Source of the DNA: Anaeromyxobacter sp. PSR-1
GTDB taxonomy: Bacteria > Myxococcota > Myxococcia > Myxococcales > Anaeromyxobacteraceae
NCBI RefSeq assembly: GCF_000964525.1
Contig: NZ_BAZG01000003.1
Location: forward strand, 1 to 64,000
Length of the DNA stretch: 64,000 bases
Reading direction: 5' to 3'
In this document: one piece after another, positions 10,440 to 17,811 of the stretch
Numbering within the stretch: the first letter of the stretch is position 1
How the letters are laid out: each line of letters starts with the position of its first letter
Notes under the pieces: model-generated
Told to the model about the DNA's origin: nothing
Seen by the model: only the letters and a program-made list of their open reading frames with translations
Databases searched by the model: none
Program-made: the position numbers and the translations under genes

Positions 10440-11494
10440 GGCCGGCCCCCGTGGGTGGAGTCGTCGCGCACCGCGGTGGGCGAGGCGCCCTCCGGGCCGG
10501 TGGAGGCGCGCCCGCCGAACGGGCGCGGCCGCGGCAGCCGGCGGAACGGCGCCAGGTCCCACAGCTCGCGGGTGCCGAAGATGCCCTGCGGGCGGAGCAG
10601 CATGAGCACGATGAGCCCGGCCGCGTAGGCGACCATGCGGTACTGCTGGAACTCGCGGAGCCCCTCCAGCGCCACCGTGAGCACCACCGCCGCCACCACC
10701 GAGCCGGTGATGGAGCCGAGGCCGCCCAGCACCACCATCACCACCACCTCGATCGAGCGCACGAACGTGAACATGCGCGGGGTGGTGAGCAGGATGGCGT
10801 GCGCGATGAGCCCGCCGGCCAGGCCCGCGTACGCGGACGAGATCACGAACGCGCGCACCTTGTAGCCGGTGGTGTCCACGCCCATGGCCTCGGCCGCCAC
10901 CTCGTCCTCGCGGATGGCGAACAGCGCGCGCCCCTGCGTCGAGACCGCGAGGCGCCGCGCCATCACCACCGTGGCGATGGCGGAGACGCCCACCCAGGCG
11001 ATGTTGGTGTACGGCGGCAGGCCGGAGAGGCCGGTGGCCTGGCCCAGGAACTTCATGTTCTCGATGAGCGAGCGGATGATCTCGCCGAAGCCGAGGGTGA
11101 CGATGGCGAGGTAGTCGCCGCGCAGGCGCAGGGACGGCATGCCCACCAGGAAGCCCGCCGCCGCCGCGGTGAGCATCGAGGCCCCGAGCGCGAGCGCGAA
11201 CACGAGCTGGTCGGAGACGGCCTCGGGCAGGAAGGCGAGCTGCACGCCGGAGAAGGCGAGGGTGATCTTGGCCGCGGTGTACGCGCCCACCGCCATGAAG
11301 CCGGCGTGGCCCAGGCTGAACTGCCCGGTGAAGCCGTTCACCACGTTGAGCGAGACCGCCAGGATCACGTTCACGCCCACGTTCACGAGGATGAGCGTGT
11401 AGTCGGGCGGCGAGAGCGCCTGGACGGCGAGCAGGATGGGCAGGCCCACCAGGAACGGCAGGACGGAGCGGAGGACGGCCCGGGCGCGCGCCAC
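10436..11494 (-). CDS. livM: ABC transporter permease LivM
   Basis: A 352-residue inner-membrane permease with about eight to nine hydrophobic helices and the LivM landmark SLNVVNGFTGQFSLGHAGF near residue 50. The later stretch RSLIENMKFLGQATG is also typical of the family. The C-terminal 35 residues are polar and Pro/Arg-rich, longer than in enteric LivM. The GTG start shares one base with the livH stop (TAGTG). It forms the translocation path with LivH. Confidence 0.9.
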   Translation of the reverse strand: MARARAVLRSVLPFLVGLPILLAVQALSPPDYTLILVNVGVNVILAVSLNVVNGFTGQFSLGHAGFMAVGAYTAAKITLAFSGVQLAFLPEAVSDQLVFALALGASMLTAAAAGFLVGMPSLRLRGDYLAIVTLGFGEIIRSLIENMKFLGQATGLSGLPPYTNIAWVGVSAIATVVMARRLAVSTQGRALFAIREDEVAAEAMGVDTTGYKVRAFVISSAYAGLAGGLIAHAILLTTPRMFTFVRSIEVVVMVVLGGLGSITGSVVAAVVLTVALEGLREFQQYRMVAYAAGLIVLMLLRPQGIFGTRELWDLAPFRRLPRPRPFGGRASTGPEGASPTAVRDDSTHGGRP

Positions 11495-12426
11495 TAGACC
11501 TTCTCCACCGTGGCGCGCCCGAACAGGCCCTCGGGCCGGACCAGCAGCACCAGGATGAGCACGGTGAACGCGATGGCGTCGCGGTACTGCGAGCTGGTGT
11601 AGCCCGCCACGTACTCCTCGGTGAGCCCGAGCACGAGCCCGCCCACCATCGCGCCGGGCACCGAGCCGATGCCGCCGAGCACCGCCGCCACGAACGCCTT
11701 CAGGCCGCTCATGAGGCCGAACAGCGGCTCGATCTTGGGCCGCGAGGAGGCGTTGATGATGCCGGCCGCGGCGGCGAGCGCGCTGCCCAGCACGAAGGTC
11801 CAGGAGATGATCCGGTTCACCGGGATGCCCATCAGGCCGGCGACCTGCGGGTCGAAGGAGGCGGCGCGCATGGCCATGCCGAAGCGGGTCCGGTAGACGA
11901 TGAGCTGCAGCCCGGTCATGAGCACGAGCGCCACCGCCAGGCCGAGCAGGTCGATGCGCGGCACGGTGACGCCGAGGAACGTGAGCGGCTCGCCCAGCTC
12001 GAGGAGCGCCGGGAAGAAGCGCGGGCTCGGGCCGGGCGGGAACTCCACCGGCGAGCGGATCATGGGCGAGAGCTGGAAGCCGTACTCGAGCAGGAACGAC
12101 ACGCCGATGGCGGTGATGAGCGCGGTGAGCCGGGCGCGGTTGCGGAGCGGCCGGTAGGCGAAGCGCTCGATGAGGTAGCCGAGCGCGCCGCAGATCGCCA
12201 TCGCACCCAGGGTGACGAGCGCCGCGCCCACCATCCCCGGCGCGCGGTCGGTGCCGGTGACGCTGCCGAGGTAGTACCCGGCGAACGCGCCCACCATGTA
12301 CACGTCGCCGTGGGCGAAGTTGATGAGCTTCAGGACGCCGTAGACCATCGTGTAGCCCAGCGCGATGAGGGCGTAGATGGTCCCGAGCGACAGGCCGTTG
12401 ACGAGGTGCTGCAGGAACTCGGTCAC
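11494..12426 (-). CDS. livH: ABC transporter permease LivH
   Basis: A 310-residue inner-membrane permease beginning at a GTG, with LivH landmarks LVNGLSLGTIYALIALGYT at the N-terminus, INFAHGDVYMVGAF, and LGGIGSVPGAMVGG towards the end. About eight membrane helices are visible. It follows the binding-protein gene after 27 bases and precedes livM with a one-base overlap. Full length. Confidence 0.92.
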   Translation of the reverse strand: MTEFLQHLVNGLSLGTIYALIALGYTMVYGVLKLINFAHGDVYMVGAFAGYYLGSVTGTDRAPGMVGAALVTLGAMAICGALGYLIERFAYRPLRNRARLTALITAIGVSFLLEYGFQLSPMIRSPVEFPPGPSPRFFPALLELGEPLTFLGVTVPRIDLLGLAVALVLMTGLQLIVYRTRFGMAMRAASFDPQVAGLMGIPVNRIISWTFVLGSALAAAAGIINASSRPKIEPLFGLMSGLKAFVAAVLGGIGSVPGAMVGGLVLGLTEEYVAGYTSSQYRDAIAFTVLILVLLVRPEGLFGRATVEKV

Positions 12427-12453
12427 TAAGGATCGGTCTCCGCGGCCCGGCCG

Positions 12454-13668
12454 CTACTTCGCGGCCTGCGGCTGGTCCGGCTGCACGGTCGCGACGTAGT
12501 GGCCGGCGTTGCCCTTGATCTCCAGCACCACCGCGGGCTTCACCGCGTCGTGGTCGGCGTCGATGGAGATGACCCCGGTGACGCCGGGGTAGTCGCGCGT
12601 CGCGGCGAGCGCGTCGCGGATGGCCTCGCCGGAGAGGTCCTTCGCCCGGCCCATGGCGTCGGCGGCGATGCGGGCCGCGTCGTAGCCCTGGGCGGCGAGC
12701 GAGTCGGGCACCGCGCCGAACCGCTCCTTGTAGCGCTTCACGAAGTCCTGGATGCGCGGGGCGGGATCCTCGGGCGAGTAGTGGTTCGAGAAGTAGGAGC
12801 CCTCGAGCGCCTTGCCGCCGATCTCGTAGAGGCGGGCCGAGTCCCAGCCGTCGCCGCCCATGAGCGGCTGCTTCATGCCCAGCTCGCGCGACTGGCGCGC
12901 GATGAGCGCCACGTCGGTGTAGTAGCCGGGGACGTAGATGGCCTCGGGGTTCTTGCCCTTGATGTTGGTGAGCTGCGCCTTGAAGTCCTGGTCGCCGGCC
13001 TTGTAGCTCTGGTCGTCCACGATGGTGCCGCCGAGCTCCTTGAACTTCGCCAGGAAGAAGTCGGCGAGGCCCATCGAGTAGTCGTTGCCCACGTCGCGCA
13101 GCACCGCCACCCGCGAGATCTTCAGGTGGTCGCGCGCGAACTTCGCCATCACCGTGCCCTGGAACGGGTCGATGAAGCACACGCGGAACACGTAGGGGCG
13201 GACCTTCCCGTTCTCCTTGGTGACGCGCGGGTTGGTGGACGACGGCGTGATCATCGGGACGCGGTTCGCGTCGGCGATGGGCGCCATGGCGAGGGAGCGG
13301 GTGGAGGCGACCTCGCCGAGCAGCACCGCCACGCGGTCCTGGAGCACGAGGCGCGTCGCCGCGATGGCGGACTCCTCCGGCTTTCCCTGGTTGTCGTAGG
13401 TCTTGAGCGCGAGCGGCTTGCCCTTCACGCCGCCCTTCGCGTTGACCTCCTCGATGGCGAGCTGGATGCCCTTGTCCGTCGAGTCGCCGAAGGTGGCCTC
13501 GGAGCCGGTGAGCGAGCCGACGTGGCCGAGCAGGATCCGGTCGCCCGTCGCGACCGCGCCGGCCCCGGCGGGCGCGGGGGCGGCGGCGCCCTCCGGCTTC
13601 TTCTTCTCGCAGGCGAGGACGGCCAGGGCGGCGACGACGAGGGGCAGCGCGCGGGGGAAGCGCAGCAT
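12454..13668 (-). CDS. LivK-like ABC substrate-binding lipoprotein
   Basis: This 404-residue protein has a lipoprotein signal ending VLAC and a short Ala/Pro/Gly linker before a periplasmic-binding fold of the LivJ/LivK type (type I). Typical landmarks are GSLTGSEATFGDS, AIEEVNAKGGVKGK, ITPSSTNPRVT and the repeated ligand-loop Asp/Tyr positions. The ATG at 13668 has GGAGG seven bases upstream. It is the first gene of the operon, so its promoter should lie in 13669-13840. It selects the substrate for LivFGHM; identity cannot be told from sequence. Confidence 0.9.
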   Translation of the reverse strand: MLRFPRALPLVVAALAVLACEKKKPEGAAAPAPAGAGAVATGDRILLGHVGSLTGSEATFGDSTDKGIQLAIEEVNAKGGVKGKPLALKTYDNQGKPEESAIAATRLVLQDRVAVLLGEVASTRSLAMAPIADANRVPMITPSSTNPRVTKENGKVRPYVFRVCFIDPFQGTVMAKFARDHLKISRVAVLRDVGNDYSMGLADFFLAKFKELGGTIVDDQSYKAGDQDFKAQLTNIKGKNPEAIYVPGYYTDVALIARQSRELGMKQPLMGGDGWDSARLYEIGGKALEGSYFSNHYSPEDPAPRIQDFVKRYKERFGAVPDSLAAQGYDAARIAADAMGRAKDLSGEAIRDALAATRDYPGVTGVISIDADHDAVKPAVVLEIKGNAGHYVATVQPDQPQAAK

Positions 13669-13840
13669 CAGGCCTCCGAAGTGGCAGAGAAAGCACGATT
13701 TTTTAGCACACGCCCGAGGCCTGGGCCACGTTTGCGCTCGCCGGACGGCGCACCGGTCGGGGCTGACCGGACGGTCGGTATACCTGGTGTGTCCCGTGTT
13801 CACATGACGCGGTCGTTGATCGGCGGCCTGACCCGCCGGT

Positions 13841-15211
13841 ATGGTGCGCGACGCGATGCCGGCGCCGACGATCCTGCTGGTGGACGACAACCAGGAGCTG
13901 CTCACGCTCCTCGCCCGCCTGGTGGAGTCGGAGGGCTGGACCCCCGTGACCGTGAACCGGGGCCGCGCCGCCATCGACCGGCTGGCGCCGGTGAAGCCCG
14001 CCGCGGCGGTGGTGGACGTGCTGCTCCCCGACATGATGGGCTACGACGTCGCCCACGCGCTCCGGAACGCGAAGGTGCCGTTCGTGTTCATGACCGGCGT
14101 CTTCAAGGGCGGCCGGGCGGCCACCGAGGCGAGCGCCCAGCACGGCGCGTCCGGCTACTTCGAGAAGCCGTTCGACGCCCGCAAGCTCATGGACGCGCTC
14201 CGCGCCCTCCTGCCGCCGCCGAGCGACACGCCCACGCCGATGCCGATGCCGGCGCGGGCCGGCGCGACGCCGCCGCCCGTCCGGCGGGCGGCCGCCGCCC
14301 CCGAGCCCGACTTCGACGTGGAGGTGGCGGTCGAGTCGGACGAGCCGGTGGCCGCGATGGAGCTGACCGGCCGGGTGGTGGTGACCGAGGACGGGAAGGG
14401 CCCGGCGGTGCTGCGCGGCGAGGCGGTCACCGCGGGGCCGGTGGTGCCGCCGCCCCGCCCGCGCGCGCCGGTCCCCACGCCGCGCCCGTCGGCGACGCCG
14501 GTCCCGGACCTCTCCCGCACAGAGGGACGCCTCGAGGACAACCTCCCGCACCTCGTCACCGCCTTCCACCTGGCCCAGCAGACCGGCGCGCTCACGCTGC
14601 AGAAGGGCAAGGTGAAGAAGACCATCTTCTTCGACGCGGGCCGGCCCTGCTTCGCCATCTCCAACCTCGTCACCGACCGCTTCGGCGCGTTCCTGGTGCG
14701 GGTGGGGAAGCTCTCGTCCGCGCAGCTCGAGCAGGTGCGCGCCGAGGCCGAGCGCAGCCGCCGGCGCACCGGCGAGATCATGGTCGAGCTGGGGCTGCTG
14801 CAGGAGACCGAGCGGCTCTACTACCTCGCACAGCAGGTGAAATCGATCGCGTACTCGGTGTTCGCCTGGGAGGAGGGCGCGTACCGGCTGCACTTCACCG
14901 ACCGCGCCGCGCAGGAGGCGGTGCGGATCGAGCTGCCACCCGCCAGCCTCATCAGCCGGGGCGTGAAGAAGCTGTACCGCCCCGAGCGGCTCTTCCGGCT
15001 GCTGGCCCCGGAGGACCGCCTCATCCCCTCGACGCAGCCCGCCTACGGGCTGCACGAGGTGGAGCTCGACCGCTGGGAGGCCGAGCTGCTGCCCAAGGTG
15101 GACGGCACGCGCACGCTCGCCGAGCTGGTGCACCTCGCGCACCGGCCCGCGCACGTGGTGTACGCGTTCCTGTACGGCCTGGTGGCGCTGCAGATCCTCG
15201 ACCGGGCCTGA
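13841..15211 (+). CDS. Response regulator with C-terminal DUF4388 domain
   Basis: This 456-residue protein has an N-terminal receiver domain at about residues 9-125, with acidic pocket DD, phospho-acceptor Asp in VVDVLLPDM, Thr in FMTG and Lys in FEKPFD. A long Pro/Ala linker follows, then a DUF4388 (PatA-like) domain from about residue 226 with LTLQKGKVKKTIFFDAGRP, and a helical C-terminus. Such proteins are abundant in myxobacteria, where DUF4388 is thought to mediate protein contacts rather than DNA binding. No histidine kinase is adjacent, so it is an orphan regulator. The start may be the ATG at 13841 or 13856; neither has a strong ribosome site. Confidence 0.85.
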   Translation: MVRDAMPAPTILLVDDNQELLTLLARLVESEGWTPVTVNRGRAAIDRLAPVKPAAAVVDVLLPDMMGYDVAHALRNAKVPFVFMTGVFKGGRAATEASAQHGASGYFEKPFDARKLMDALRALLPPPSDTPTPMPMPARAGATPPPVRRAAAAPEPDFDVEVAVESDEPVAAMELTGRVVVTEDGKGPAVLRGEAVTAGPVVPPPRPRAPVPTPRPSATPVPDLSRTEGRLEDNLPHLVTAFHLAQQTGALTLQKGKVKKTIFFDAGRPCFAISNLVTDRFGAFLVRVGKLSSAQLEQVRAEAERSRRRTGEIMVELGLLQETERLYYLAQQVKSIAYSVFAWEEGAYRLHFTDRAAQEAVRIELPPASLISRGVKKLYRPERLFRLLAPEDRLIPSTQPAYGLHEVELDRWEAELLPKVDGTRTLAELVHLAHRPAHVVYAFLYGLVALQILDRA

Positions 15212-15230
15212 CCCCGCGCCTGCCCGCCTG

Positions 15231-15298
15231 CCTTCGGACAGGCTCAGGCCCCTTCGACTCCGGCCGGGCTGGGCCCGGCCTACGCTCAGGGTGAACGG
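15231..15298. repeat. Partial short-form plus long-form hairpin repeat
   Basis: A degenerate short unit (CCTTCGGACAGGCTCAGG) is followed by a long-form unit with central stem GCCGGGC/GCCCGGC and right arm CTACGCTCAGGGTGAACGG. It follows the response-regulator stop and could end that transcript. The right arm supplies a possible GTG start (15291) for the next hydrolase gene, so the repeat touches its 5' end. Confidence 0.8.
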
Positions 15299-15320
15299 CC
15301 ATTGGAGCGGCTCCCCGTCC

Positions 15321-16436
15321 GTGCGCGCAGGTCGCACCTTTGACGCGGAGCGAGACTTGCACGTCCTCGACGTCCTCTTCGGGCTGACCGCCGCCGGGCC
15401 GCGGTTCTTCGCGGACGGCTGGGGCGATCGGCGGCTGGTGAAGAGGCTCCAGCCGCTGCCCCTCGCCCGGCGGGCCCCGGCCCGGGTCGACGTCTCGCTG
15501 GGCCCGCCGCGGGCCGCGCACGGCGGCACGCTCCGCGACGGCTCCTTCCGCAGCCCCGAGTCGCGCCTCCCCGGCTGCGCCCGCGCCGCGCGCGTCCAGG
15601 TGCTCATGCCCGAGGTCCCGCTGCGCGGGGTGGCGGTGCACCTCGCCGCCTCGGGCGACCAGGGGTTCGCGATGCGGCTCCGCTTCGCCGCCCCGCTGCT
15701 CGCGCACGGGATCGGCGCGATCGTGCTCGAGAACGCGTTCTACGGCGCGCGCCGCCCGGAGCGGCAGGCGCGCCACGCGGTGCGCTCGGTCTCCGACCTC
15801 TACCTGATGGGCGCCGCCACCTTCCAGGAGGGCCGCGCGCTCCTCGCCTGGGCGCGCGAGGCGCTGGGCGCGCCGCGGGTGGGCGTCACCGGCTACAGCA
15901 TGGGCGGGCAGCTCGCGGCCATGGTGGGCGCCTCGATGCCGTGGCCGGTCGCGACCGTGCCGCTCGCGCCCTCCTGCTCGCCGGACTCGGTGCTCCTCTC
16001 CGGCGTGCTGCGCGACGTGCCGGACTGGGCGGCGCTGGCGGGCGACGCGGCGGACCGCGAGGCGGCGCGGGTGGAGCTGTGCGCCGGCCTGTCGCGCTTC
16101 TCGGTGTGCGCCCTGCCGCCGCCGGTCGCGCCGGGCGCCGCCATCGTGGTGGGCACCGCCGCGGACGGCGTGGTGCCGCCGGCGGAGATGGCCCGCATCG
16201 CCGCGCACTGGGGCTGCGAGCTGCGCTGGCTGCCGGCGGGACACGTGTCGGCGGTGCTGCGCCACCAGGGCGCGATGCGCGAGGCGATCCTGGACGCGTT
16301 CCTGCGGCTCGAGGCGGCGGAGCGCGAGGTCAGCCCGGCCGCGCCGGGAAGCGCCGGTAGCGGCCGGCGTGCCAGCAGTCGAGCCAGGTCGCGGCGGGCC
16401 GGACCGAGAGGCCGGGCGCCGGGGCGGTTGCGGTAG
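15321..16436 (+). CDS. ABHD18-like alpha/beta-hydrolase
   Basis: This ~371-residue protein resembles the ABHD18/DUF2048 group: an early LFGLTAAGPRFFADGWGD segment, a cap-free alpha/beta core, the nucleophile elbow GYSMGG, an acid region VGTAADGVVPP, and His in AGHVSAVL. No signal peptide is seen. The start is uncertain: GTG 15321, TTG 15357 (GGAG just upstream) or GTG 15291, which lies within the adjacent repeat. The last ~35 residues are Arg/Ser/Gly-rich and lie opposite the end of the convergent zinc-ribbon gene, so the natural stop may have been lost and the reading extended. Substrate unknown. Confidence 0.75.
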   Translation: MRAGRTFDAERDLHVLDVLFGLTAAGPRFFADGWGDRRLVKRLQPLPLARRAPARVDVSLGPPRAAHGGTLRDGSFRSPESRLPGCARAARVQVLMPEVPLRGVAVHLAASGDQGFAMRLRFAAPLLAHGIGAIVLENAFYGARRPERQARHAVRSVSDLYLMGAATFQEGRALLAWAREALGAPRVGVTGYSMGGQLAAMVGASMPWPVATVPLAPSCSPDSVLLSGVLRDVPDWAALAGDAADREAARVELCAGLSRFSVCALPPPVAPGAAIVVGTAADGVVPPAEMARIAAHWGCELRWLPAGHVSAVLRHQGAMREAILDAFLRLEAAEREVSPAAPGSAGSGRRASSRARSRRAGPRGRAPGRLR

Positions 16437-16677
16437 GCGCGAAGCGGGCCGCGTCGTCCGGCGCGGCGCCAAGCTCGATGGCCCCCTCGCCGAGCCGCGC
16501 CCAGGCGTCGCCCTCGCAGCGCGGGCAGCGGAGCGTGAGCAGCGGCGCGTCGGGCAAGGCGAGCGTGCCGGCGTCGAGGATCTCGTCGGCGGTGAGCGGC
16601 GCGCGGCAGCTCGGGCAGGCGGCGGTGGGCGCGGGCACGCGAGGAACGAAATCTAGTCGAGGCGGGGACCGCCCCAC
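16330..16677 (-). CDS. Small zinc-ribbon protein
   Basis: A 115-residue protein with two CxxC knuckles, CPSC and CPRC, separated by about 30 residues. This looks like a zinc ribbon, followed by an acidic/hydrophobic part and a C-terminal TWLDCWHAGRYRRF segment. I do not recognise the family. The start is unclear: the GTG at 16677 has no ribosome site, and a nearer GTG giving VPAPTAACPSC is possible. It is the last gene of the long minus-strand operon, 9 bases after nagZ, and overlaps the end of the convergent hydrolase by 107 bases. Confidence 0.65.
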   Translation of the reverse strand: MGRSPPRLDFVPRVPAPTAACPSCRAPLTADEILDAGTLALPDAPLLTLRCPRCEGDAWARLGEGAIELGAAPDDAARFAPTATAPAPGLSVRPAATWLDCWHAGRYRRFPARPG

Positions 16678-16686
16678 AAGTTACCG

Positions 16687-17784
16687 TCAGGCGGTGGGGT
16701 CGCGGCCGATCTCCAGGGCCGGCACGTTCTCGACCAGCGCCAGGTGCTCCGGCGTCCGCAGCCGCTCGCGCACCCGGGCCGGGTCCGGCGGCGGACCCGC
16801 GTACGCGAGCAGCCGACCCACCCGGCCCCGGGCCTCGGCGACCCGCTCCTCGGGGATGCGACCCGCCTCCACCGCGGCCCGCACCAGGTCGATGGCCCGG
16901 TGCTGTACCGCGGGCGAGTGGCACACGAGCAGCGCGTCCACCCCGGCCGCCACCGCCCCCGGCGCCGACTCCTCCAGCGGGAAGTGCCCGGCCACCGCCT
17001 CCATCTCGAGGTCGTCGGAGATGGCGCAGCCGTCGAACCCGACCTCCTCGCGCAGGAGCCGCATCACCGCCGGCGAGAGCGTGGCCGGGCGGTCGCGGTC
17101 GAGCGCCTCGAACACCACGTGCGCGGTCATCACCGAGGCCACCCCGGCGCGCGCCAGCGCGCGGAACGGCGCCAGCTCCACCGCCCGGAGCCGCTCCAGC
17201 GCGTGCGGGAGGCGGGGCAGGTCGGTGTGCGAGTCCTGGCTCGTGTCGCCGTGGCCGGGGAAGTGCTTCGCGCAGGCGGCCACCCCGGCCGACTGGAGCC
17301 CGAGCGCGATGGCGGCGCCGAGCCGGCCGACCCTCTCCGGATCGCGGGAGAGGCTCCGGTCGCCGATGACCGGGTTGGCGGGGTTGGTGTCCACGTCCAC
17401 CACCGGCGCGTAGTCCTGGTCGATCCCGACCGCCCGCAGCTCGCGGCCCAGCAGCGCGCCCACCTCGCGGGCCAGCCCGGCGTCGCCGACCTCGCCCACC
17501 GCGCGCATGGGCGGCAGCTCGGTGAAGCCGTGGCGCGCCCGCAGCCGCGCCACCCGCCCGCCCTCCTGGTCCACCGCGACGAGGAGCGGCCGCCCCGCCG
17601 CGCGCTTCAGCTCGGCGGTGAGCGCCGCCACCTGCTCGGCGCTCTCCACGTTCCGGGCGAACAGCACCACGCCGTGGACGCCGCGGCGGATGAGCTCCAG
17701 CACCTCGGGCGAGGCGGTCTTGCCGTCGAAGCCGACGCAGAACAGGCCGGCGACCTGGGCGTCGAGGGAGGTCGGGGTGGGCAC
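16687..17784 (-). CDS. nagZ: Beta-N-acetylhexosaminidase NagZ (GH3)
   Basis: A 365-residue single-domain GH3 enzyme that removes GlcNAc from anhydro-muropeptides during cell-wall recycling. The diagnostic NagZ loop KHFPGHGDTSQDSHTDLP (catalytic His and Asp) is present, as are the nucleophile Asp in ISDDLEM and DQEGGRVARL. No signal peptide is present, in agreement with a cytoplasmic enzyme. The start is a GTG at 17784. The gene lies 27 bases after the VWA gene on the same strand, at the tail of the MoxR operon, which suggests a link of that operon with cell-wall turnover (inference). Confidence 0.93.
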   Translation of the reverse strand: MPTPTSLDAQVAGLFCVGFDGKTASPEVLELIRRGVHGVVLFARNVESAEQVAALTAELKRAAGRPLLVAVDQEGGRVARLRARHGFTELPPMRAVGEVGDAGLAREVGALLGRELRAVGIDQDYAPVVDVDTNPANPVIGDRSLSRDPERVGRLGAAIALGLQSAGVAACAKHFPGHGDTSQDSHTDLPRLPHALERLRAVELAPFRALARAGVASVMTAHVVFEALDRDRPATLSPAVMRLLREEVGFDGCAISDDLEMEAVAGHFPLEESAPGAVAAGVDALLVCHSPAVQHRAIDLVRAAVEAGRIPEERVAEARGRVGRLLAYAGPPPDPARVRERLRTPEHLALVENVPALEIGRDPTA

Positions 17785-17811
17785 GGGGCGGATCCTAGCC
17801 GAGGAACCGGC

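Noticed and set aside
10436-13696. Long minus-strand open frame covering the Liv operon
   Set aside because: Its first two thirds are a shadow of livH and the binding-protein gene in another frame. Only the last part, from GTG 11494, is LivM.
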